From the NCBI GenBank assembly GCA_039105265.1, contig JAPFFF010000043.1:310001-374000 (forward strand): 64,000 nt of DNA. Direction: 5' to 3'. This DNA comes from Tritrichomonas musculus. Its lineage: Eukaryota > Parabasalia > Tritrichomonadida > Tritrichomonadidae. The notes under the pieces are model-generated. The model saw nothing but the letters and a program-made list of their open reading frames with translations. It was not told the DNA's origin and did no database searches. Position numbers and translations under genes: made by a program. Below, one piece after another: positions 8,901 through 16,044 of this stretch; position 1 is the stretch's first letter; every line of letters starts with the position of its first letter.

Positions 8901-11238
8901 TCCTTCTTCTGTAACTTCAATTGGTGATTTATCTTTTTATAGATGTTCATCATTGACAGAAATCACAATTCCTTCTTCTGTAACTTCAATTGGTAATTCA
9001 TCTTTTCAAGGATGCACATCATTGAAACAAATCACAATTCCTTCTTCTGTAACTTCAATTGGTGATTCATCTTTTTATAGATGTTCATCATTGACAGAAA
9101 TCACAATTCCTTCTTCTGTAACTTCAATTGGTGATTCATCTTTTTATGGATGCACATCATTGAAACAAATCACAATTCCTTCTTCTGTAACTTCAATTGG
9201 TGATTCATCTTTTTATGGATGCACATCATTGAAACAAATCACAATTCCTTCTTCTGTAACTTCAATTGGTGATTCATCTTTTCAAGGATGCACATCATTG
9301 AAACAAATCACAATTCCTTCTTCTGTAACTTCAATTGGTAATTCATCTTTTCAAGGATGCACATCATTGACAGAAATCACAATTTCTCCTTCCATAATTT
9401 CAATCGGAAACAATGTGTTCGATGGAATAAAATCATTAACAATAACAGGGAACATCAAACATATCATAAATAATATGTTCAAAGGATGTTCATCACTAGA
9501 ACAAATCACAATTCCTTCTTCTGTAACTTCAATTGGTGATTCATCTTTTCAAGGATGCACATCATTGAAACAAATCACAATTCCTTCTTCTGTAACTTCA
9601 ATTGGTGATTCATCTTTTCAAGGATGCACATCATTGACAGAAATCACAATTTCTCCTTCCATAATTTCAATCGGAAACAATGTGTTCGATGGAATAAAAT
9701 CATTAACAATAACAGGGAACATCAAACATATCATAAATAATATGTTCAAAGGATGTTCATCACTAGAACAAATCACAATTCCTTCTTCTGTAACTTCAAT
9801 TGGTGATTCATCTTTTTATGGATGCACATCATTGAAACAAATCACAATTCCTTCTTCTGTAACTTCAATTGGTAATTCATCTTTTCAAGGATGCACATCA
9901 TTGAAACAAATCACAATTCCTTCTTCTGTAACTTCAATTGGTAATTCATCTTTTCAAGGATGCACATCATTGACAGAAATCACAATTTCTCCTTCCATAA
10001 TTTCAATCGGAAACAATGTGTTCGATGGAATAAAATCATTAACAATAACAGGGAACATCAAACATATCATAAATAATATGTTCAAAGGATGTTCATCACT
10101 AGAACAAATCACAATTCCTTCTTCTGTAACTTCAATTGGTAATTCATCTTTTTATGGATGCACATCATTGAAACAAATCACAATTCCTTCTTCTGTAACT
10201 TCAATTGGTGATTCATCTTTTTATGGATGTTCATCATTGACAGAAATCACAATTTCTCCTTCCATAATTTCAATCGGAAACAATGTGTTCGATGGAATAA
10301 AATCATTAACAATAACAGGGAACATCAAACATATCATAAATAATATGTTCAAAGGATGTTCATCACTAGAACAAATCACAATTCCTTCTTCTGTAACTTC
10401 AATTGGTAATTCATCTTTTTATGGATGCACATCATTGAAACAAATCACAATTCCTTCTTCTGTAACTTCAATTGGTAATTCATCTTTTCAAGGATGCATA
10501 TCATTGAAACAAATCACAATTCCTCCTTCTGTAACTTCAATTGGAAAATATTCCTTCTTTGGATGTTCATCACTAGAACAAATCACAATTCCTTCTTCTG
10601 TAACTTCAATTGGTGATTTATCTTTTTATGGATGCACATCATTGACAGAAATCACAATTCCTTCTTCTGTAACTTCAATTGGTGATTCATCTTTTTATGG
10701 ATGCATATCACTTGCAAAAATCACAATTCCTTCTTCCGTAACTTCAATAGGTAAGGGTTCTTTCTTTGGATGCACATCATTGACAGAAATCACAGTTCCT
10801 TCTTCTGTAACTTCAATTGGTGATTCATCTTTTTATGGATGCATATCACTTGCAAAAATCACAATTCCTTCTTCCGTAACTTCAATAGGTAAGGGTTCTT
10901 TCTTTGGATGCACATCATTGACAGAAATCACAATTCCTTCTTCTGTAACTTCAATTGGTGATTCATCTTTTTATGGATGCATATCACTTGCAAAAATCAC
11001 AATTCCTTCTTCCGTAACTTCAATAGGTAAGGGTTCTTTCTTTGGATGCACATCATTGACAGAAATCACAGTTCCTTCTTCTGTAACTTCAATTGGTGAT
11101 TCATCTTTTTATGGATGCATATCACTTGCAAAAATCACAATTCCTTCTTCCGTAACTTCAATAGGTAAGGGTTCTTTCTTTGGATGCACATCATTGACAA
11201 AAATCACAGTTCCTTCTTCTGTAACTTCAATTGAATAA
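2932..11238 (+). CDS. Giant protein kinase-BspA-like LRR fusion protein (2,768 aa)
   Basis: An intronless gene starting at the ATG of MSNKTEEF. Residues 1-190 are a lysine-rich region without a recognised domain. Residues about 200-440 are a kinase: VIKSY (K226), YRDLKPNN (D313, N318), LIDFD (D331, with DFD in place of DFG) and DIYSLG. No glycine-rich loop is visible, and YLTPE runs straight into DIYSLG, so the APE-to-helix-F segment is about ten residues short. From about residue 484 to the end there are about 100 LRR_5 units of 23 aa (ITIPSSVTSIGDSSFYGC type). There is no signal peptide or membrane segment, so a cytoplasmic protein is likely, unlike surface BspA proteins. Kinase activity is uncertain. 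The LRR fan probably binds a ligand or scaffold. The gene ends by a stop inside a repeat (see the tail feature). Confidence 0.85.
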   Translation: MSNKTEEFLKIQTYFNRIKSKEQSDPIFSKFEITLLLTKDKINKEEVQQINQNDKTQANIFIIDKNENFLIICFDKILLIIDESLLSRIHTFLSKIQSSKIIYLTKIENIQKFLNDRIDINCNTITKFDDNYLYEFEIFKKHLNINNGKDKYLQIISPSITALLLMQAYENSSHKKHVQIKRDDIKFNGRQYKEGDVIKLKNLNSTSGALPELCYLIEEEKLCVIKSYRPSNETQKLFEREINDYSIISHPFIPTYYGTYEGTSLVIEYIHGKDLLKILKEKDLVKEEDKLRIIFELLFVFHYLKFKNFVYRDLKPNNVIIRPDGTAVLIDFDRMRFITDNTEMTGDVGSDDFVDRLISNGSINYLTPEIDIYSLGAIISLILFGFLLNKDHNKSSQNIPQKFLKIKSTCNNCFITNLAERPKIDDLIRDMYKIIIDTKNEYSEKILNEINYFLILQEIDCPDSEKFLKELFENENNHFFSSMQQIHIPSFVKSIGNFTFNGCSSLTQITIPSSVTSIMYSAFSGCSSLKQITIPSSVTSIADSAFNGCSSLEKITIPSSVTSIMYSAFSGCSSLKQITIPSSVTSIADSAFNGCSSLKQITIPSSVTSIMYSAFNGCSSLEKITIPSSVTSIAGSAFNGCSSLEKITIPSSVTSIGNTSFCGCSSLIQIEIPSSVTSIMYSAFSGCSSLKQITIPSSVTSIMYSAFSGCSSLTEITIPSLVTSISDSAFNGCSSLEKITILSSLTSIGNTSFCGCSSLTQIEISSSVTSIGNSAFNGCSSLKQIRIPPSVSYIGDGAFMECSNLTTISINSSKIKIGNYVFDGCSSLTKILSPFSISFDQANNPNCHMTIIKSYSLYSYISLNNITMITIPNSTESIENSAFSGCISLKHIIISSSVKSIGEYAFNGCKLLEKVTIQAHIAEIGNYIFRKCISLKEIEIPSSVELIGIGSFYECSLLKEITIPSVTSIGGSAFYGCTSLTQITIPSVTSIGGSAFYGCTSLTQITIPSVTSIGRAVFYGCTSLSNISIPFCIINPYAFAKCGESVNISIIRKERYQIDQPKVGNHQPIFSGCKSITFDKDTEIFPFNLFISCDSLEEIKFNSSIKEICEFAFYNCSSLKEIIFPDDSNLNTIKPSVFQKCISLQKVKLPSSLSYIGKYAFSECVELEQINIPSKVTTIDIGAFSGCSSLKQITIPSSVSIINGESFYNCFSLSNISFDEPSSISSFGCNSFRGCYAMKKIAIPTSVKNIEYYCFSRCSSLEQITIPSSVTSIGDSSFYGCTSLKQITIPSSVTSIGDSSFYRCSSLTEITIPSSVTSIGNSSFYGCTSLKQITIPSSVTSIGDSSFYGCTSLKQITIPSSVTSIGNSSFQGCTSLTEITISPSIISIGNNVFDGIKSLTITGNIKHIINNMFKGCSSLEQITIPSSVTSIGNSSFYGCTSLKQITIPSSVTSIGDSSFYGCTSLKQITIPSSVTSIGNSSFQGCTSLTEITISPSIISIGNNVFDGIKSLTITGNIKHIINNMFKGCSSLEQITIPSSVTSIGDSSFQGCTSLKQITIPSSVTSIGDSSFQGCTSLKQITIPSSVTSIGNSSFYGCTSLKQITIPPSVTSIGKYSFFGCSSLEQITIPSSVTSIGDLSFYRCSSLTEITIPSSVTSIGNSSFQGCTSLKQITIPSSVTSIGDSSFYRCSSLTEITIPSSVTSIGDSSFYGCTSLKQITIPSSVTSIGDSSFYGCTSLKQITIPSSVTSIGNSSFQGCTSLKQITISPSIISIGNNVFDGIKSLTITGNIKHIINNMFKGCSSLEQITIPSSVTSIGDSSFYGCTSLKQITIPSSVTSIGNSSFQGCTSLTEITISPSIISIGNNVFDGIKSLTITGNIKHIINNMFKGCSSLEQITIPSSVTSIGDSSFQGCTSLKQITIPSSVTSIGNSSFYGCTSLKQITIPPSVTSIGNSSFQGCISLKQITIPPSVTSIGKYSFFGCSSLEQITIPSSVTSIGDLSFYRCSSLTEITIPSSVTSIGNSSFQGCTSLKQITIPSSVTSIGDSSFYRCSSLTEITIPSSVTSIGDSSFYGCTSLKQITIPSSVTSIGDSSFYGCTSLKQITIPSSVTSIGDSSFQGCTSLKQITIPSSVTSIGNSSFQGCTSLTEITISPSIISIGNNVFDGIKSLTITGNIKHIINNMFKGCSSLEQITIPSSVTSIGDSSFQGCTSLKQITIPSSVTSIGDSSFQGCTSLTEITISPSIISIGNNVFDGIKSLTITGNIKHIINNMFKGCSSLEQITIPSSVTSIGDSSFYGCTSLKQITIPSSVTSIGNSSFQGCTSLKQITIPSSVTSIGNSSFQGCTSLTEITISPSIISIGNNVFDGIKSLTITGNIKHIINNMFKGCSSLEQITIPSSVTSIGNSSFYGCTSLKQITIPSSVTSIGDSSFYGCSSLTEITISPSIISIGNNVFDGIKSLTITGNIKHIINNMFKGCSSLEQITIPSSVTSIGNSSFYGCTSLKQITIPSSVTSIGNSSFQGCISLKQITIPPSVTSIGKYSFFGCSSLEQITIPSSVTSIGDLSFYGCTSLTEITIPSSVTSIGDSSFYGCISLAKITIPSSVTSIGKGSFFGCTSLTEITVPSSVTSIGDSSFYGCISLAKITIPSSVTSIGKGSFFGCTSLTEITIPSSVTSIGDSSFYGCISLAKITIPSSVTSIGKGSFFGCTSLTEITVPSSVTSIGDSSFYGCISLAKITIPSSVTSIGKGSFFGCTSLTKITVPSSVTSIE
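4381..11238 (+). repeat. LRR_5 tandem array, 69-bp unit with a 129-bp higher-order insert
   Basis: The basic unit is 69 bp (23 codons). From 7075 a distinct 129-bp block, encoding NNVFDGIKSLTITGNIKH and the following residues, recurs eight times, at 7075, 7411, 8230, 8497, 9385, 9652, 9988 and 10255. Spacings are 336, 819, 267, 888, 267, 336 and 267 bp, each exactly 129 + n x 69 (n = 3, 10, 2, 11, 2, 3, 2). The last part (about 10690-11200) repeats a 138-bp double unit (...GDSSFYGCISLAK / GKGSFFGCTSLTE) four times. The near-identity of copies indicates recent amplification that kept the reading frame. Confidence 0.95.
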
Positions 11239-11324
11239 AATGCTTTCAAAGTAGTAAAATCATTAACAATAGCAGAGAGCGTATAACATATCATTTATAT
11301 TATTATCAAAGGATGTTCATCATT
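11239..11324 (+). pseudogene. Decayed LRR tail beyond the giant gene's stop
   Basis: Directly after the TAA, in the same frame, the DNA still reads NAFKVVKSLTIAESV, a stop, then HIIYIIIKGCSSF. This matches the array block FDGIKSLTITGNIKHIINNMFKGCSS. The protein therefore once extended further, and the present C-terminus results from a nonsense change. Confidence 0.75.
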
Positions 11325-11832
11325 TAAAATTTAATGATTTTTTTCTATCAAAGAATAATCATTCAAAAAATGAAAGATAAAAGTATCAAAATTCAATTTT
11401 GTGAAAGTGTTATTAATTCGCAAAAAGTGAAAGTGTTTATTAATGATAATAATATTGACACAAATAGCTACCCCCTGAATTCCAAATCTAGCAGAAAATT
11501 TATAATTAAAATTATTTCGAAAACCAAACTTTCATTTAATCAACCTAAGTCTCATTTTTTAAAAAAATAAGCTCATAAAAGAAAAATTAGATTTTTAAAC
11601 AGTTGGCGTATCCTTTTAAAATGTATTGATTTATTATTAAATTATATTACTGAGAAACAGTCGAATAAATTTCTGTAAAAACAGTTAGTTCAAATAAATT
11701 TGTACAAGCAAGATGAAAAAAATGATTAATTGAGATTTTAAAATACTACATTTAAATAATTCTGATACCATGTTGCTATAAATTAAAAACTAAAAAAAAA
11801 AACTATTCATATTTATTAAAACTTTAGGATTT

Positions 11833-11975
11833 TACTAGCATTTTTTTTAATATCTTACAATATTGTAAGATATCCTACAATATTTAAATATTTGAATTTT
11901 TTCTTAATACCAATATTTTTATTTTTAATCTATTAAATATTGTAGGATAATAAAAAAAAAAAAAAAATGCTAGTA
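11833..11975. repeat. Small fold-back with a 24-bp perfect palindrome
   Basis: The ends TACTAGCA (11833-11840) and TGCTAGTA (11968-11975) are inverted, followed inward by T-run/A-run and by inverted copies of TCCTACAATATTTAA. Inside, 11850-11873 (ATATCTTACAAT and its complement) is a perfect palindrome. It may be a degenerate MITE. Confidence 0.55.
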
Positions 11976-12210
11976 AAGCTCTCACAATTTTAGTAAAATA
12001 TAAATGATTCCAATATTTTTATTTTTAATCTATTAAAATATCAAATGCTCATAAAAATAATATTCAATAATTAATTTATTCATTTAAATTATGTTTAGTC
12101 TTTTCGTCTATGTGGTATAGTATAAATTTTAAAGTCTAAGATAATCGATATCGAGTATTTAGATAATCGTTTTAAAGTCTAAAAAATAAAAGGCGCCAAA
12201 ATTAAATATC

Positions 12211-12279
12211 ATTTATCAAAAAGTTTTTATTACATTTATCAAAAAGTTTTTATTACATTTATCAAAAAGTTCTTATTTT
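12211..12279. repeat. 23-bp tandem repeat, three copies
   Basis: Three head-to-tail units start ATTTATCAAAAAGTT at 12211, 12234 and 12257. The first two are identical and the third has diverged. They contain the TCAAAAAGT word that recurs through the window. Confidence 0.8.
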
Positions 12280-12462
12280 TGAATACTGTGATGGTCACTT
12301 CACCTTAACAGTGTGCTATTTATCATTTCTCATAAAATAAACAATTAATTTGGAGTCATACTTTTTTATGAAAAAAAATATTAATATATATTTCATTACC
12401 CTATAAAAATTAGTAAACTTAAAAGTGGATATTTTTTAAATTATTCAGGTAAGGTGAACTCC

Positions 12463-13842
12463 TTAAGGGCATAAAGATCCGAAGAACTCAAGGCAAGCGA
12501 CTGTCAGGTAATAAGATCCGTTTGTCTCGACGCCGGTCTGCCTCATTCTCAGGAACCTGAAGAATTCGTCGTCTGCAAGCCGGCCCTGAATTTCGAATGT
12601 GTGAACAACGCTGGCGTCATCGAGGCAGGTTTCGTCCTTTCTGGTGTCCAGGACCTTCCAGTCGTTGTCTTCGCCGGTGTCAGACCCCTCGATGACCCAA
12701 TTTTTGGGGTGGAAGTAAGAAGGGCCCTCATTCCGGGACCTTATTGAATAGTGTGTCGGGCGAACTTTTTGACTAATGAAGTCGTATCTCAGCCAAGAAT
12801 TCTCAATGTCCAAAGATTGAAAGAAGTGATTCGTATCGTCAAAGTCAACCGCCAATTTCGGGACCCTGTCAGAATAAAACGAGGATGAGGTGACATGAAC
12901 GATACCTTCCTCGTGGACGTTTCCTCCGCATTCTTTGGTTAAATGGCCGATGATTCCGTCAAATGCATTTTCAATGCTATCGTCGTATTCAAAAAGTCGA
13001 TGTTTTGTGAAGTAACGTTTTTTTGGATCGACCTTAATTTGGCGGTTGTAGATATAATCGCAGATTTTCTGCCAAAATGAATTGGTCATTTCACTTGCAT
13101 TGAAATTTTTGATAAACTCTTGAAATTTTGAATCGGTTAGATTCAAAAAGTTCACTTTTTCATAGAAAGATAAAATGTCACTTTTTTCTTCTTGTTCGTT
13201 CTGATCTGCGAAGATTTTGTCAATGAAATCAAGCAACGAATCTTCACTATTTATCTTTAGGTTTTCATTCGAAATAATTGTATAGAGAAGCGGTTTTGAC
13301 AGCTGTAATAATTGTTCATCTGTAAAAGAATAAAAATGCCTCGAAATGCAGTCAATGATTTCGGTATATTTGAATTGGCTCGAGTACTGTGTTAGATGGC
13401 TTAAGTTGTTCAAGTATTTTAAGTAAAAATCGGCATTTGATTGGTCAATGCAAAAAGGATGGGATTCGCTTATTTTATCAAAAAGTTCCTCGTTTCCAAT
13501 AATAATCGATATTATGCGCATCTGGATACTTTGTTCTTCATCAAGTTGAATTGGAAATCCACTTGAAATTCGTTTAAACAGATATATTATTTCATCTGTA
13601 AAAATGCGGTCATAGCTATTATGAGTATTCTTTAAAATGTCATCAAAAAAGGCATCGAAATAAATTGAGTTACTTGTTGGATCAGATCGATGAAGATTGG
13701 ATACATATGGTGAGATAAATTCAGCAAAAATTGCATTCATTTTGATTTCATGCTCTCCAAAAATAAAACAAAAATCGTTCTCACTGGTTGAGATAATATT
13801 TTTTAATCCATTTGATGTCAAAATGATTGAATTATCATTCAT
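12463..13842 (-). CDS. BTB-like/BACK-like protein with C-terminal F5/8 type C (discoidin) domain (459 aa)
   Basis: Residues about 20-60 (FCFIFGEHEIKMNAIFAEFI...) have the pattern of a BTB-like N-terminus. Residues about 130-260 are a helical BACK-like region, including FQEFIKNFNASEMTNSFW. Residues about 300-455 form an F5/8C beta-sandwich, with HPKNWVIEGSD, NSWLRYDF and FRFLRMRQTG. Such proteins are common in trichomonads; the discoidin part probably binds glycan or lipid and the N-terminus dimerises. There is no signal peptide. The gene appears whole. A TCATT initiator-like motif abuts the ATG. The last 100 codons use GC-rich codons while the first 300 are AT-rich like the rest of the window. 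Paralogous fragments lie at 35713-36485 and 57363-58099. Confidence 0.8.
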   Translation of the reverse strand: MNDNSIILTSNGLKNIISTSENDFCFIFGEHEIKMNAIFAEFISPYVSNLHRSDPTSNSIYFDAFFDDILKNTHNSYDRIFTDEIIYLFKRISSGFPIQLDEEQSIQMRIISIIIGNEELFDKISESHPFCIDQSNADFYLKYLNNLSHLTQYSSQFKYTEIIDCISRHFYSFTDEQLLQLSKPLLYTIISNENLKINSEDSLLDFIDKIFADQNEQEEKSDILSFYEKVNFLNLTDSKFQEFIKNFNASEMTNSFWQKICDYIYNRQIKVDPKKRYFTKHRLFEYDDSIENAFDGIIGHLTKECGGNVHEEGIVHVTSSSFYSDRVPKLAVDFDDTNHFFQSLDIENSWLRYDFISQKVRPTHYSIRSRNEGPSYFHPKNWVIEGSDTGEDNDWKVLDTRKDETCLDDASVVHTFEIQGRLADDEFFRFLRMRQTGVETNGSYYLTVACLEFFGSLCP

Positions 13843-13889
13843 AATGAAAATAAACTCAATTAAATTTTTTTCATCTCCTATTCAAAATT

Positions 13890-15250
13890 GAAAGATTTTG
13901 GAAAAATCGGTTTTACCATCGATCCACTTTTTGAAGGAAACTTTCTCTCAATTTTAATAAAAATATTGAGAGATGTATTCAATATTTGAATGTATTCAAA
14001 AAACTTTTCATCAAAAAGTTGATATCGTCATCTTTTCAAAAAGTTCGGGATACGTTAATTATCATATTGCGGTATTTTTATAAAGAAGATGACGAAGTTC
14101 ATAAACAGAATTAAATGAGATACGGAATTACAAGAAGACGGGGCACAGAAACAAAAGAAGACTAGATACAGATTCAGATGTAGATGAGATACAGATTCAG
14201 ATGAAGATGAGGTACAGATTTAGGTGAAGATGAGGTTCAGATTCAGGTGAAGATGAGATTCAGATTCAGAAGAATACAAGATACAGATTCAGATGAAGAT
14301 GAGGTACAGATTTAGGTGAAGATGAGGTTCAGATTCAGGTGAAGATGAGATTCAGATTCAGAAGAATACGAAATACAGATTCAGATGAAGATGAGGTACA
14401 GATTCAGATTCAAATGAGGTACATATTAAGATGAAGATGAGGTTCAGATTCAGAAGAATACGAAATACAGATGAAGATGAGATTCAGATTCAGATGAGGT
14501 ACAGATTAAGATGAAGATGAGATACAGATTCAGATGAAGACGAAATACAGATTCAGAAGAATACAAGATACAGATTCAGGTGAAGATGAGGTACAGATTC
14601 AGAAGAATACAAGATACAGATTCAGGTGAAGATGAGGTACAGATTCAGAAGAATACAAGATACAGATTCAGATGAAGATGAGGTACAGATTCAGAAGAAT
14701 ACAAGATACAGATTCAGATGAAGATGAGGTACAGATTCAGAAGAATACAAGATACAGATTCAGAAGAATAAAAGATACTGATTCAGATGAAGACGAAGTA
14801 TAAATTTTGTCTGAAGTTCGTTTATGAACTTCGTCATCTTATATGGCTCGCAACAGAAAATGCTTAATTTATTGATTTTTCTTTTTTTTTATAAACTTTT
14901 TCTCTTTTTACTTAGAATTTATATTGTTATTCATTTTTTTCTTGACTTTGCTACTTAGAGATTGAAATCGTAAAATGACGATTTATATATATCTTTTTTC
15001 ATATAATTTTTTTACGTTTTTTATTTATTATTTGTGTTATATTTATATAATTTCTGTTTTTCTTTATACTATTATCTTTTTTTATGAAGATATTTTAATT
15101 TTAATATGAACTTTTTCAATGAAAAAAATTTGAATGAAAAAAAAATCTCTCAATAATTCTTAGGATTTTAAATTTTTGTACTTAACATTTCCACTTTTTG
15201 AGAGTATAAACCATTCATAAAGTGGATCGATGGAAAATCCGATTGCCCAA
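13890..15250. mobile_element. Non-autonomous fold-back element carrying a satellite
   Basis: Two nested inverted pairs bound it: CCATCGATCCACTTT at 13916-13930 against its complement at 15219-15233, and a perfect 20-bp pair at 14087-14106 and 14820-14839. Between the inner pair (about 14110-14815) lies a degenerate tandem repeat built from GATACAGATTCAGATGAAGATGAGGT-like units. The right arm ends in a motif whose complement reads GGGCAATCGGATTTTCCATC, also present at 21839-21858, so it belongs to a family. No transposase or clear target duplication is seen. Confidence 0.6.
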
Positions 15251-15802
15251 GATTTTGCTTTTTTCTTTCAATTTTTTTTTTATTCGGTTTAGCCATTTTT
15301 GTTTTTTGTTTCAAGAAAAAGTAGCTAGAGATAGTATTAGCAAACCGTCATTTATCCATTCAAATTAATTTCAATTAAGCCCGTAAATTTTGAGAATTTA
15401 TTTTGAATTAAAGTAAAACTCAAGAAATAAATTTAACTATATCTCGTAATATATGTATGATTTATATTATATTTATAAATATTTATTTGTTAATGATATA
15501 TATTAATAAAAGTATAATTAATAATTTATTATTTTTCATATTATTCGCAAAAAAAAATATTTTTTTATTATTTTTATGAAAAGTTTCATTTTTTTCCATA
15601 ATTACTCTCCCAGCTGGAAGCGAATTATTAATAAAAACTCTATTATCAATTGATAACGCAAATACCAATCCACATTTCAAAGCAAATGTTAAAAAATTGG
15701 CTAAATATGGAATTATATATGTTTGGCATCCGTTAGTTTACAGTTACTGCCCTTTTTGTCAAGAAAAAAAATAAAACGATACTTTTTTACTAATACTTGA
15801 TA
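15251..15802. other. AT-rich spacer, possible degraded transposon 5' part
   Basis: No intact gene. About 15610-15770 on the plus strand reads NTNPHFKANVKKLAKYG then HPLVYSYCPFCQ. A CxxC pair such as YCPFC could be a relic of a zinc finger belonging to the hAT transposase just downstream, but the link is speculative. Confidence 0.25.
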
Positions 15803-16044
15803 TATTTTGGAGAAACTGATCCATTTGATTTTTGGAATAATTTAAGACAAGTTTCTGGGATGAATCGTTTGGCAGAATTGTCTATAAGGATGCTAAATAT
15901 GCCTTGCACGAGGCAGCAGTAGAGCGACTCTTTTCTCATCTGAAATTTATTTTCGGAAAAAAGAACTATAACAAATTTGATGATTTGTTAAATGAAGAAT
16001 TAGGAATTAGAATGGGAAATATTTATTCCATTCAAAAAGAATAA
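15803..16044 (+). pseudogene. hAT-superfamily transposase relic (C-terminal dimerisation region)
   Basis: The first frame reads DPFDFWNNLRQ...LAELSIRMLNMPCT. A shift near 15910 leads to EAAVERLFSHLKFIFGKKN then DDLLNEELGIRMGNIY before a stop. The order W..., LA..., iP, then vERlFS and a DDLLNaEL block is that of the hATC dimerisation domain. Only about 80 codons survive with one frameshift, so it is dead. It shows that a hAT transposon once resided here and makes a hAT source plausible for the nearby MITEs with 8-bp target duplications. Confidence 0.75.

Larger units (their letters stand above)
11325..12462. other. AT-rich spacer with small repeats
   Basis: No convincing gene. A 78-codon ORF at 11334-11570 lacks coding character. 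The stretch holds a fold-back at 11833-11975 and a 23-bp tandem repeat at 12211-12279, listed separately. Confidence 0.5.
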
